Assembly (NCBI GenBank): GCA_900175165.2
Contig: FWWN02000530.1
Span: 1-64,000 of the forward strand
DNA: 64,000 nt
DNA from: Rhizomucor pusillus
Lineage: Eukaryota > Mucoromycota > Mucoromycetes > Mucorales > Lichtheimiaceae
Direction of reading: 5' to 3'
Every line of letters starts with the position of its first letter. Position 1 is the first letter of the stretch. The notes under the pieces are model-generated. The model was not told where the DNA came from. It saw only the letters and a list, made by a program, of their open reading frames with translations, and searched no databases. Positions 46,590 through 57,965 of this stretch are shown piece by piece. The position numbers and the translations under genes were made by a program.

Positions 46590-47415
46590 TTGTGCGACTA
46601 TGAGGGAACAGTGAGACAAACAGGACTGACTGTTACGCGGCCCGATCACGTCATTTGCTCCCCAAGTTCATTTCCCGCACGCACGGACTCAAAACAGAAG
46701 GTTTACAATACCTTTGTAGACGATGCACCAAATATGATATATAAGGAAAGGATGTTGAAAGTTGGGAAATACGGAAGAGAAAGAAGAAGAGAGCAATCAC
46801 AAGCGCAGCTAAGCAAACCCTTTTAGCGGGTTTGAAGTTCTCTTCGTAGAAGAAAATGACACTTAGGTTTCAGACAAAAAAGAGTGCAAGGCACATGATG
46901 GGGATCGCCGTTTCAGAAGGGCGGATGGGCAGAGGCCCAGAACAGAAATTGAAGCTCTGTTTCAAAAAATTCGTCGCTGGTGTTGCTTGAACCTTGTTGC
47001 ACACGCAAACCCGCTATCCACCATATTCTGGAAAAAATCATCAACTACATCTACCAGAGATCACTTCCATCATCGTCATCACTTTCATTCTGCTGCTGTC
47101 CACTGATACACTGCTCCATCCTCTTACTGCTCTTCGTTGCAACATCCCGTTGATCGTCGTGGATTTACGGCCTTGTCATCTTTTTTTGGGCATTGTCTTT
47201 ACGTTGCACCCAACCTTGTGGTTTTTTTTTCGTCATAACTTTTTTTTGGACTGTACGCAAAAGAGTCTTTTTTTGTCCCTGGGAACCTTTTCTTTTTTTT
47301 TTCCTTTCCTTCTCCTCTTCACCTTTTTGTAAAAAAAGATAACCTTTTCTTTTCCACCGAAAAGGGGCTCGGCAGGAGAACGCGTTTGTGTGTTGTGTGT
47401 GTGTCCAGACGAGCT
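46590..47415. other. Intergenic divergent promoter region, T-rich
   Basis: Lies between the divergent Medusa-type and phosphatase genes. The plus side from 47160 to 47335 is strongly T-rich, with several runs of eight or more T, like a long pyrimidine-rich core promoter. No gene is supported. Confidence 0.55.
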
Positions 47416-50063
47416 ATGATCGAATGTCCCTCAACACCCATTCAAAGCGATAACCATGAATCCTACTTTGCGAACCCGGTAGCAACGGCGACAGCGGCAG
47501 CAGCAGCAGCAACGCAGGCAGAATCGCCATTCATGGTTGGCGGTGCCACCCCATATTTCACTGCTCCAAGATCACCGCTACATCAGCACCAAGAGTTTTT
47601 CAATGCCATCCAGTCAAGATACGCTGCAACGGACAGCAGCGGGCATCCGTCTCGACCGATTGTTTCGACAAGTCCCATCACTCTCCAGCCGCCGAAACTT
47701 CGCCAGAATGCACCGTCGGCTGCTACGGGAACATCCGGGTCGTCTTTGCCATTCAAAAGTTTCAAACCAGAGGAGCTAGGCGAGCTTGTCGATCGCCACA
47801 AGGAATCCATTCTCATGATCGATGTTCGTTCCTTTGTGCATTATTCCCATCTTCATATCCAAGATGCTATCAACGTGTCGATACCCAACACAATTCTCAA
47901 ACGCCCATCCTTTACTTTGGACAAAGTTTCCGAAGTCATTGTCTCGGACACCCAACGCGCTGTGTGGAGTGCGTGGGCCGACAAAAAGTACATCGTACTG
48001 TACGACCAGATTTCAAGCAACCTCATTCAAAACCAACCCAATGCAATCGTGTATCTATGCAACAAGTTTGTGCAATCCAACTATCGGGGCAGCCTGGGCT
48101 ATTTAGAAGGTAAAGTTTTAAGGAGACTATGGGGAGCGCGAGGGAGGGAGGTGTCAAGGCTCCACAGGAGACCCCAGAGTCTCGTCTTATTTCACTGTGA
48201 CTTTCCGCTGCAGCAAACTAGTGTGAAAGTTGTGTGTGCAGACAGGCGTGGAAGAAAAAGAGACGCGGGCGCTCGCGCTTTTCCTGAGACAACTGAAACC
48301 CTGCGAGTAATGACTGACACACGCACGTCCGTACAGGAGGAATGACAGCTTTCCAAGCCTTATTCCCGGATCGTTGCGTACGATCGCCAGCAATTACTCG
48401 CAACGGCAGCAACAAACTACGGCCTGCGGATAGCATTCCGTTGACACCGGGACTCTCCGGCTTCCCTCCGCCTGTCACTCTACCATCCTTGTGCTTGGAC
48501 GGCAATAACAACACACCTGCGCCTATGAGTTCGATGCGACGGCGAGCGCAAGGTTTGCAGCTTGGTAGTCTTCCACCTCCGGGCCCGCTCACAGCGCCTA
48601 GCATGCCACTCGATAACCAGGCATTTAACCCATTCTTTTCGAACATTCGACAGAATATGGAGCTTGGCCACGGTGACATCAAGGAACGCTTTCCGATTCG
48701 TCCGCCATCACCAAGCCAGTGTCAAATCGACGCTGCAACCGGTAAAGTGTCAAACCGGACATTGCGACAAATCATCGGCGTCTCCGATCCGTCCACTATA
48801 CCTCCATGGTTACATGCTTTACTCGATCAGGAAAATGGTCCCAAGCGTCTGGCAGAGATGTACGAGGTAGAGAATATCTTTAAATTTTTAACGCCAACCA
48901 ATCGGCCCCCATGATAACAACAATGTGGAAATATTTTTGCCAGACGATTGAGCGTACAGAGCAACAGCGTTTGCAAGGTGTCATGGCCCACCATTCAAGA
49001 GCAAGTGGCAACTTGACAGATCATCCATTCAGCATAGTAGCAGGCATAGAGATGGGTGCTCTCAATCGATATACCAACATTTGGCCTTACGGTAAGAACT
49101 ATACAACTTTTTCTTAATCTGTAGCCATGCCTGTTAAAAGTTGCTCCAGAGTATACTCGGGTCAAGATACAATCACGTTCACCAGGATCGACAGGATACA
49201 TTAATGCAAGTTTCATTGAATACAATGATCAAAATCCAGCAGCACTGGCATCTCCATCTTTACCATCCATTCCAGACTGTCGAAGACTCAGTGAGCAGCG
49301 TCAAGCTTCACCTTCCGCACGCCGGTATCGTCGGTATATCTCCACGCAAGGTCCACTGCCAACCACTTTTGCAGACTTTTGGACTGTTGTCTGGGAACAA
49401 AACAGCAACGTGATTGTCATGTTGACCAAAGAGGAAGAAATGAATAGGGCAAGTGGGATCGTGGTATTACTGTACCTATATTCAGTTTACTTATTCTATA
49501 TCTTTATACAGATAAAATGCCATCGATATTGGCCGTCCAAGCAAGGTGAAGCTGTCAGTTATGGCAACTGCAAGGTGATTCTTGTTTCCGAGACGATGCA
49601 AAGGTTTCAAGATGACCCTGAAGATGAAGGTGTCATCCTCAGAGAATTACTTTTGGAGCATAGTAATGAGCAAAGAACTATTCATCACATTCAATATCTG
49701 GGCTGGATGGATTTTGGCGTGCCCGACAGACCGGTCGGTACGCTCAAGGTTGTCCACCTAGCAGATCAGTTGCAGTCAGAATTTGAGGCACAAGGACAGG
49801 CTGGACCCCTTGTTGTCCACTGCTCTGCAGGATGCGGCCGTGCAGGCACATTCTGCGTGATTGATACCATCATTCACAGGTTACAAAACCGATCTCAAGT
49901 CCCGCTGGAGCAGCTCAGTCAGGCCGAGCGCGAAGGACGACTCGACATTGTCAATCAGACGGTCGCGAAGTTTAGGGAGCAGCGTGTTAGCATGGTGCAG
50001 ACGCTCCGCCAATATGTATATTGCTACGAGGCCATCCTCTGGTGGATTCTATGTTACACTTGA
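47416..50063 (+). CDS. Rhodanese-domain protein tyrosine phosphatase (MAPK phosphatase type, Pyp/Ptp2-3)
   Basis: The ATG at 47416 starts MIECPSTPIQSDNHESYFAN. A Cdc25/rhodanese-like domain follows: ELVDRHKESILMIDVRSFVH, then YSHLHIQDAINVSIPN. An intron of about 220 bases (near 48112-48335) joins LEG to GMTAFQALFP. A Pro-rich linker leads to the phosphatase domain: NRYTNIWPYEYTRVKIQ, GYINASFIEYND, YISTQGPLPTTFADFWTVVW and the active-site loop VVHCSAGCGRAGTFCVIDTI. The general-acid loop reads GWMDFGVPD, with Met where WPD is usual. In fungi such enzymes inactivate stress and cell-wall MAP kinases. One intron (49449-49511) appears to use a GC donor. Confidence 0.9.
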
Positions 50064-50243
50064 CATTCTGTTCGTGATTCTTGTTTCTTTAAAAGCATCG
50101 TTTTTTTTACCCTTTTTCAATTACATTCTTGTTTTCTACAAAGACCTTCAAGCTTCTGTAGAGATAAATGAACACTAACTGTCGACCGGCATCAAATTCC
50201 CATGGCGACGCAGTTGCCATGGTAGTACAGCGAGGCAGTGTTA

Positions 50244-51142
50244 CTACGCAGCAAACCTGAGAAACTCTTCTTTCACTTCTCCTACTAGCCTTTTCTCTCG
50301 TAACTGTGGCGGCTCTGTTGCAGACTGAAGTTCTCGAGCATATTGCATGGCATCCCACAAGAACGGAATGGTGCGCGTGTCAGGCTGTGTGCAGAACCTG
50401 GAGACCGACTTTCCAAGCACACTTTTCTCGAGCGTGCACTTGGAGTCCCGTGGTCGGTTCAAGAGATTTTCCAAGTTGGTGACGAGTGTTGGGCACTTTA
50501 TATAAGAACTCGATTTTACAAAGGACGTGGCTCTTTCGGAGCACGAGTTGGAGCAGCTGGCTGCCAGAGACAGATCAGCGTCAGCAACACCCGACATATA
50601 AAATATAGGAAATTCATGCGCATATTTCCAAGATGGGCCAAGATGCGCCAAGATGCATTACCTTGGCGAGGGGTTATCCAACCCGCACATTGCAGGATCG
50701 ATGCTGGACGCTGTTGGGTCGCTTCTTATTTCCCTAGGTTTGAAGGCGCCGTCGACGTATTTCTGAATTTTTATCACTGAGGCTCTGTTAAATTCGAGCT
50801 CGATGAGACGTGCGCATGTTAGATTAATGTAGCCAAAATGACTTACATCTTTTCAACCATGCTTCCCATAAGAATTCTTGCTACTTCGATGGTTAAAGTC
50901 GTCAACAGACAAATCTGATTGCACGTTCAGGTCTTCAGCTTCAACACCTCGAAGGCGGTGTATCTCCGTTTTCATGCGAGCATCTCGTTCTCCTCCAAAA
51001 TGAGTTATACAAACGCTTGCTATCGAATCTGTCTATACCGTGCTGCTGAGGCATCTAGGCCGTCAGCCCTGTATATCCAATCCAAAATTGCAAGTATCCA
51101 ACGCGCATTGAGGTAGATAGATATCGATAGCATTTGCCCCAT
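50244..51142 (-). CDS. Unrecognised multi-exon protein
   Basis: The last exon (about 50570 to 50244) has good wobble-base composition and encodes ADLSLAASCSNSCSERATSF through SKCTLEKSVLGKSVSRFCTQ and IPFLWDAMQYARELQSATEP, ending VKEEFLRFAA. An earlier exon near 50900-50840 reads LTIEVARILMGSMVEK and joins across a GTAAGT intron to VIKIQKYVDGAFKPREIRSD. A candidate first exon from the ATG at 51142 reads MGQMLSISIYLNARWILAIL. Joins between the first exons are not certain. I do not recognise the family. A plus-strand frame of 145 codons overlaps the last exons but has no motif. Confidence 0.45.
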
Positions 51143-51224
51143 TGTATTCGATGTTATGTAGTGTTTAGCTGTAAATGCTTGATGGCAGGACAAGCGTTCG
51201 AGAAATAGTCCATGGCTGATAAGT

Positions 51225-51449
51225 TTACAGTGCAGTTTCTATAAAGTCCAACTCGGCGAGTCCATGTGGTTTCTCCGCTTGCTTTTTTTCTAACGTGCAA
51301 TTGACAAGTTGCAGTGACTTGAGAGCAATCAGGTTCGAAAGAATAACGTCGATATCGAGCTTTTGGTGCCTGCTAGGGAGCATATTCGCACAGAGGGTCT
51401 CCAGAAACCGAAATCGTGTCAATTGTGTTACAAAATCGCCAATGTCCAT
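51225..51449 (-). pseudogene. Leucine-rich-repeat fragment (F-box/LRR-like)
   Basis: The frame reads MDIGDFVTQLTRFRFLETLC, then LSNLIALKSLQLVNCTLEK and ELDFIETAL. The Leu spacing resembles LRR units of fungal F-box proteins. No F-box or further repeats are found up or downstream in frame, so it is a truncated remnant or a lone exon. Confidence 0.4.
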
Positions 51450-51785
51450 TAACGAGCGCTAAGGATAAGCTTGCAAATTGCGATTATCCGGTCTGTACAG
51501 TCGAAAAACGATTTGAGGATATCCATGTCATAGGCATACATATCTATAGATTCAAATCTTCTGCCTGTGGAATGGATTTCCACGCATTCTCACGGTTCCT
51601 TTATCCCCTTTTATTTTTTTCTACGCGGTAGAAGAGGTAAATGGATGGTCGGGAAAGATGAGCGGGCAATTGGCCTGCCAACAAAAGGATATAGAATGGA
51701 AAAAGATGCATGGACAGATTTCTTCTTGGTTTCTCAATAGTCTTTTATCTTTGTTTGTTTCTCTCTCTTGTTGTTTTTTGTTAGA

Positions 51786-52490
<705 letters not shown>

Positions 52491-52633
52491 GGGCAGGGCA
52501 AATGTTAAAACGAAGGATAGGTGCCGTCGTTTGGGAGGAGGAGGGAAGCGTGACCGTAACGCAAATTCCCCCAATTCGTTGTGTTCCCGACCCAACTTCT
52601 TTTCTCTTCTCTTACACTCTCTCTGTCGAACTA
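52491..52633. promoter_or_regulatory. Compact bidirectional promoter region
   Basis: The start codons of UBC13 (minus) and RPB9 (plus) are separated by 143 bases, so the two promoters overlap. The RPB9 side ends in a pyrimidine-rich stretch (TTTTCTCTTCTCTTACACTC). Confidence 0.6.
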
Positions 52634-53179
52634 ATGGCTACATTCAAGTTTTGTCGCGACTGGTATGCTCCAGTTGTGTGTGTGTTGTAATCGTCTGGAA
52701 TTCGAGCTAATGAGATGCTCGCCCCCTCCTCCAAAAAGCAACAACCTTCTTTATCCCAGAGAAGACAAGTTGAATCGACAGCTCTTGTACGCTTGCCGGA
52801 ATTGCACATTTGAAGAGCTTGCAGACAATGCATGCGTTTACAGACACGAGATCATTCACCAACCCGCGTATGTTTTCTACTCAGAGCTTTAATCGACGAC
52901 GCAACTTCTAATACGTCTCTGTCTGTAGAGAAAAGACAACCGTACTTGCAGATCTAAGTGTCGATCCGACTTTGGTAAGTTGCCGTTAGGAAAGAAGTTT
53001 ACAATGGAATGCTGTTTTTCCTGAACATCCGAGCCCAGCCGCGAGCAAACGTCCAATGTCCAAACTGCGGCAACGTGGGTGCAGTGTTTTTCCAGTCGAC
53101 ATCGCGAAGAGCAGATGCAAAGATGACCCTATTTTATGTATGCATCGAACGTACTTGTGCGCACCGTTGGACCGACTAG
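52634..53179 (+). CDS. RPB9: RNA polymerase II subunit Rpb9
   Basis: Exon 1 (MATFKFCRD and the first bases of the next Cys) joins across an intron to [20 protein letters not shown] followed by [20 protein letters not shown], the N-terminal zinc ribbon. Later exons give [15 protein letters not shown], then [40 protein letters not shown] and TD with TAG at 53177-53179. The length of about 115-120 residues is right for the family. Rpb9 sits on the polymerase jaw and supports fidelity and start-site choice. The last ligand pair is C-x4-C (CIERTC) rather than the usual C-x2-C. Confidence 0.93.
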
Positions 53180-53187
53180 CATCCTAT

Positions 53188-53221
53188 TCACTCACTCACT
53201 CACTCACGCATGCATGCATGC
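53188..53221. repeat. Compound microsatellite (TCAC)n then (ATGC)n
   Basis: Tandem TCAC units run directly into tandem ATGC units just after the RPB9 stop codon, in its probable 3' untranslated region. Confidence 0.8.
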
Positions 53222-53427
53222 AAACACAAGATACCAAATCCAACAATTCAATAAAGCTTTTTGTATATACGAGAATAAATAATAAAGAGAGCAACAAAAA
53301 GGCACTTTTTTCTCCCCATCTGCAAGAGAAAAATGAAAGTTGGCGCTGAGCTGCAAAGCGCACTCCAACGCACATCTTCCACTTTTGTAACTTTCGTTTC
53401 CTTCCCAGAGTCTCTGCCGCGTCAACA

Positions 53428-54360
53428 ATGTCCTCGGCAGCAAATCAAGCAAGACAGAGACGCATTGCAGTGCTAGGTGCACGAGCAGTCGGTAAGTCTG
53501 TGATTTACTAAGCTAGACAAGCGGTGCGGCAGAGCTAACCTTGCAAGTTTTATCCACAACATAGGTAAATCGTCACTTGTCATTCAGTTTTGCGAGAACC
53601 ATTTCGTGGATAGCTACTACCCTACTATTGAGAACACATTTACCAAAACTATCAAGTACCGAGGACACGGTGAGTAGTTAGTTATATTTAGTTCTTGGTT
53701 CACTGGGTTTTAGTGCGTTCGTTTGAATGAGCCTTGTTAAACTCCGTTTTAGAGTACGTTGTAGAAATCATGGATACTGCGGGTCAGGTAAAAAGCTAAA
53801 CCTGCTGTGCAAGACGAATGTCTGCAAGGGAATAACTGAATTCGTTGTTGTTGTCAGGATGAATACTCGATTCTTTCTTCACACCATGCATCGAGCGTGC
53901 ACGGTTACGTATTAGTGTATTCTATCGCATCCCGATCAAGCTTCGATATGGTCAAGATCATTCGGGAAAAAATTCTGGATTTCACGGGATTGGAGACTGC
54001 ACCCTGCGTAGTTGTAGGAAACAAGTCTGATTTAAATATACAGAGGTAAAAACAGCTTGAACCTACAAATTTATGAGCTCTAAAGTCTGATCTGTACGCT
54101 CGTTTAGACAAGTATCTACCCAAGAGGGCAAGGATCTAGCAGAACAATGGGGCTGTCCTACGGTCGAGACATCGGCTAAACACAATGAGAATGTTGGTAA
54201 GTATTACAGCGTTTTTTGTCACATTTTGATATTTTCACTGATAGCTAACACGCCTGTGCACTCGATGTACATAGCCAAAATATTTGACATGTTAATCGCC
54301 GAAATAGAGAAAGCGAATAATCCACCCACAGAAGACAAAGGCGGCTGCGTTATCTCGTAA
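53428..54360 (+). CDS. RHB1: Rheb-family small GTPase
   Basis: The ATG at 53428 gives MSSAANQARQRRIAVLGARA, then VGKSSLVIQFCENHFVDSYY. The P-loop is GARAVGKS, with the Arg typical of Rheb at the position of Ras Gly12. The effector region is PTIENTFTKTIKY, switch II is DTAGQDEYSI, and NKSD and ETSAK are the guanine-binding motifs. Six or more short exons end with a CVIS farnesylation box and TAA at 54358-54360. Rheb activates TORC1 in many eukaryotes; in yeasts it also affects Arg and Lys uptake. Confidence 0.95.
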
Positions 54361-54639
54361 TCATTTTATTCAATAAATTGTGTGTATGTATGTTTCCTGA
54401 GCACCATCCGTGCCTTGCAACGTGTGCCCAATCAAAGCAATATTTGTACAGATTAAAAAAAGCAGAAAGACTTCTTCTATCTCAACAGAGCTTAGACACT
54501 TGGATAACAAAAGACAAGAATCAATGCTCGGAAGTTCTCCCCGCTGACTGAGGGTAAGCTGGGCGCCGAAATCGGCATGAAATTGTACATTTTGCCACGT
54601 TTCCCGGTTTTCGCAGCTGCCTCATGGCGACAGTAAAGT

Positions 54640-56147
54640 ATCAGTACAGAGCAAGAATGCTTGCTACCATTCGCATTACTCACGCTCGCACAGCTCTTCT
54701 TTGAAGACTATAACTTTCCTGGAGAGCTCTATAACAGACATACGTCCGATTTCTCGACGCCCATTCGGACGTTACTTGATTTCACACCCCACATTCTGCA
54801 GGAACTGCCCAAGAACGAAAAGGTTCGTTGGTGCATACACTGTGTGCATGAATTAATAAAAATAATTTACTAACAAGTAAACGGTAGGATCAAAAACCTA
54901 TCCATCCAAAGCAAGATCACTCGGCCGAATTCCTCGATAAGAAAAAGAAGGCTTCTTCTTCTTCTAGATCAAGAAGCAACCATTATAGCGAGTACTTGAG
55001 GTATGCTGAAGGATTCGGCAGATTCCTGGCCGATTGCTGCATCGATTACTTGGCTACGAGAAACGCACGTGCCGCCGCCCAAGGCGAACGATATGATTCG
55101 ATACCTCGTACAAGGACAAACAAGCGACGACGTTTCTATGCGCACCACACACATGTATCAACCGAGGACGATAGTGAAGACGAAGAAGAGCAGGAGAAAC
55201 AGCAGAAAGAACGAAAATCCAACAATAGTCGTGAAAAGAAAGAAAAGGGAAACAGCGAAGCAAATATAGTGTATGCGAAATCAGCAGCTGCAGTGGGCGC
55301 ATTGACCTTGTCACTGTACTCGACTTACAAAGCCAGTGCTGTGTACGGCGATGTTACTTTCCACGACCAGCTCGAGCTATTGCTAGAGCATGTTCAGACT
55401 GTTCTCAAGAGTTCCGAAATTTGGATAGAAGAGCACGAAAAGATGGGCGATCCTGTACCAAGCAATATGCGGCAAGACATCAACAAATTAAATCAGTTGG
55501 TTGATCATATACAAAGGTGAATAGTGTTGTATACTTTGTGTAAATACATCCACATCAAAGCTAATGTTATGTCTATCAGGCTGGATCCTCGTTATGAAAA
55601 GAAATTGGAAGTGACTGGATGGTACGTCATATACATGCGTTATTATCAACAATGTTGCCAGTTGGTCACAACAACATACTCTAATTTGCTATCAATGTAT
55701 ACATAGGAGTCTGGGTGTCATTGGCGGCTTATCTGCACTGGGCGGCATTGCAGTTGGCAGCGCTGCATTCATGTCCGGAGGTGCAGTGATCGCTGTGGGC
55801 GGCGTCATGGTCTTGATCACGAGCAAAGCTAGATACTCGTCAAAGTCGACGACAGCTGCGCGTATCCTGCTTGAGTCCAAAGTACGTCAATTATTGCAAG
55901 AATTTACGCAAGCTGCACCAGCTCGCCAACAAATGATTCAACAAGGATTTCAAGAAGCTGGCATCAAGGCCGAGCGCATGGATGTTGACAAGAGGTATAA
56001 AAAGCTTTGTAGTATCCTCAATTTACTCAGAACACTGTGCCTTCTAATCCCTTGCATTTTAGTTATCGTGTAAAGCATGAATCTGTGGAAGAAACAGCAT
56101 CCATACCAAAAGCGCAAAAAAATAGCAAACATCCCTTGGCTGCTTAA
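54640..56147 (+). CDS. Unrecognised protein with two hydrophobic Gly/Ala-rich segments
   Basis: The first clear exon reads LLPFALLTLAQLFFEDYNFP and HTSDFSTPIRTLLDFTPHIL. The true start codon lies upstream and is not resolved (an ATG at 54577 is a candidate). Later exons give YLRYAEGFGRFLADCCIDYL, a basic RTRTNKRRRFYAHH and an acidic EDDSEDEEEQEKQ segment. A hydrophobic stretch NIVYAKSAAAVGALTLSLYS precedes FHDQLELLLEHVQTVLKSSE. A second, Gly-rich stretch is SLGVIGGLSALGGIAVGSAA plus AVIAVGGVMVLITSKAR. The end is QNSKHPLAA with TAA at 56145-56147. Frame continuity through several introns supports a real gene. I do not recognise the family; a membrane-associated role is inference. Confidence 0.65.
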
Positions 56148-56284
56148 GTTTCTAGCCGATTCCCTCGCCGTTCCTATACATGTTTGATATTATGAGATAT
56201 ATTATTGTTATTTGTAATCTTGATTTGTAAAACAGCTTTATTTATAAGATTAATTCTATCCTTTCGTTTTATATATTGATGCCG

Positions 56285-56400
56285 TTCAGTTCACGTTAAG
56301 CAATACTAAAGTAAAGCCAACGATATATCCAGGAACCACCATGAGGAGGCGGCATCTCCAGTTCCCAAAAGTAGGAGAGGTTCTATAGATATAATCTGTA
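56285..56400. repeat. Dispersed repeat, copy B
   Basis: Bases 56313-56351 match 18746-18784 at 35 of 39 positions, same orientation, with weaker flanking similarity. Followed by sequence rich in CCTTGG and CCTTAGACTGC. Confidence 0.6.
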
Positions 56401-57965
56401 TCCTCTTTGCAGCTGTTATCCTTGTGCAGAGGCATAACATTGCTGGTGAAATAGGAGCGTAAAAGCTCGAATATGATCCGGTCTTGAGCACCTTAGACTG
56501 CCTGGATTTGCCTTAGACTGCTGCCTTGGTGCCCTGGATGCTTTGAGAGCCTTGGGAAGCGGGACTTGTAGAAAGAAGCCTTAATCACTGGAAGTGTATG
56601 ATAAACAGGATCGATACTTAACGTTCAAAATGAAGTCTTGGATGTCTTGAATGTCCTGAGTTCCCCAATAACGACTTAACCAACTTGCAAGGGCGGAACA
56701 CCGTGGACCTGTTTCCTCGCGGCAGGACCCTGACCCGGGGTTTTTTTTTTAGTTACTACCTACCCCAAGCCAACAGGTCGATGGCAGCTCGAATGTGGGG
56801 CAAGAACGCGTCGGCACCACCCTGAAGACTTCACCGATGGCCTGCTTTCCTCCTGCAGGGCCTAGCCCGGTTTCCTTTTCCTACATACCCCTTTCATGCA
56901 ATCGATATCACATCGAAAGAGCATGTTACTACAGTGGGCGTGGGAAGGGCTTGAGGACAGGAAACCGGCACACCAAGCCCACTCCACTGCGAACCACGGC
57001 CGCCGCGATCTTTTTTCCCGCTATCGGTAAAGACAGAACCGATCCTTTCTTGAGAGAGAGCCTGGAGAGCCTGGAGAGCCTTGAGAGTTCCTTTGGGACC
57101 ATGGGGAGACCGGACTTGCGCGCGGGTGGAGAGACCTAAAGATTGCACTGTGTAAGCTACCTTGCTAACAGGAACTTGCTTGCTTTGCAACTTACCAGGA
57201 GAGATAGAGAGAGTAGCGCTTGACATGTACGGTCCACAAGGATCTTTCCACGCCGTGTCCCAAGCTTGACCTCTTGCGAGGAAAAGAATGTGAAAACCCA
57301 AGGAAAGATGCCCAGAGTGGGGACGCGCGTCGTTTTCATGTCGCGCGTTCAATAGTGACGGCTAAATTTCCTTATTTGGGAAAATTTTGATCAAAGAGGC
57401 AAAACACAATTCTAGAAAGTCGTGATAGAGAAGGTTAAGAACACTACGCAAGATTTTGAGCTAGAGCAGCACAGATAATTGCAGAGCTGAAGTCTAAGTA
57501 TTGATGTATTCATATGGAAAAAGAAGCCGATATACCTACATGAGTCGATGAGTATCATTCCTCAAGAACGCGCTGCTACAATATTGCATCAAGCAAAGTA
57601 GGGAACAACATATCGATTGCCCACAGCGATCTCCTGCGACATTTTAGTGCAGCACAATTGATTATACAATGATATGGAAAATGAAGTGTTCCAGATATCA
57701 TTGTACGTCTCCGCTCTCCAGGCAAACTGGCGTTCATTACACGATATGAGCTATAGTTCCAGCAGCGCCCTATGCTCGTAAGTATTGTTACAGAGTGCGT
57801 ATACCTTTAAATTTATTGCTATTTAATCGAACGGAAAGGCTTTTAGAAGGAAAAAACCTACATTGTTGCTTGTAGCCGGGATCCAGAAGCCAGCCTTTTT
57901 GCAATTTCCATTTTTAGATCCCTAGTTCCCCTCGAAAACTTTGCCCGTTTCAGCGATCAAGTTCA
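56401..57965. other. Repeat-derived intergenic region
   Basis: About 1.6 kb with no supported gene. The left part is rich in CCTTGG, CCTGGA and GAGAGCCT short repeats (56490-56560 and 57055-57085), and a T10 run lies at about 56741-56750. Frames at 56795-57352 on both strands are mutual shadows with no motif. The last few hundred bases are the promoter of the methyltransferase gene. Confidence 0.5.

Noticed and set aside
48218..48682. 154-codon minus-strand frame inside the phosphatase gene
   Set aside because: Antisense to an intron and Pro-rich linker; no domain, and the plus frame continues into the phosphatase fold.
53188..53221. Possible CRISPR-like short repeats
   Set aside because: Pure tandem TCAC/ATGC microsatellite with no spacers; the window is eukaryotic.
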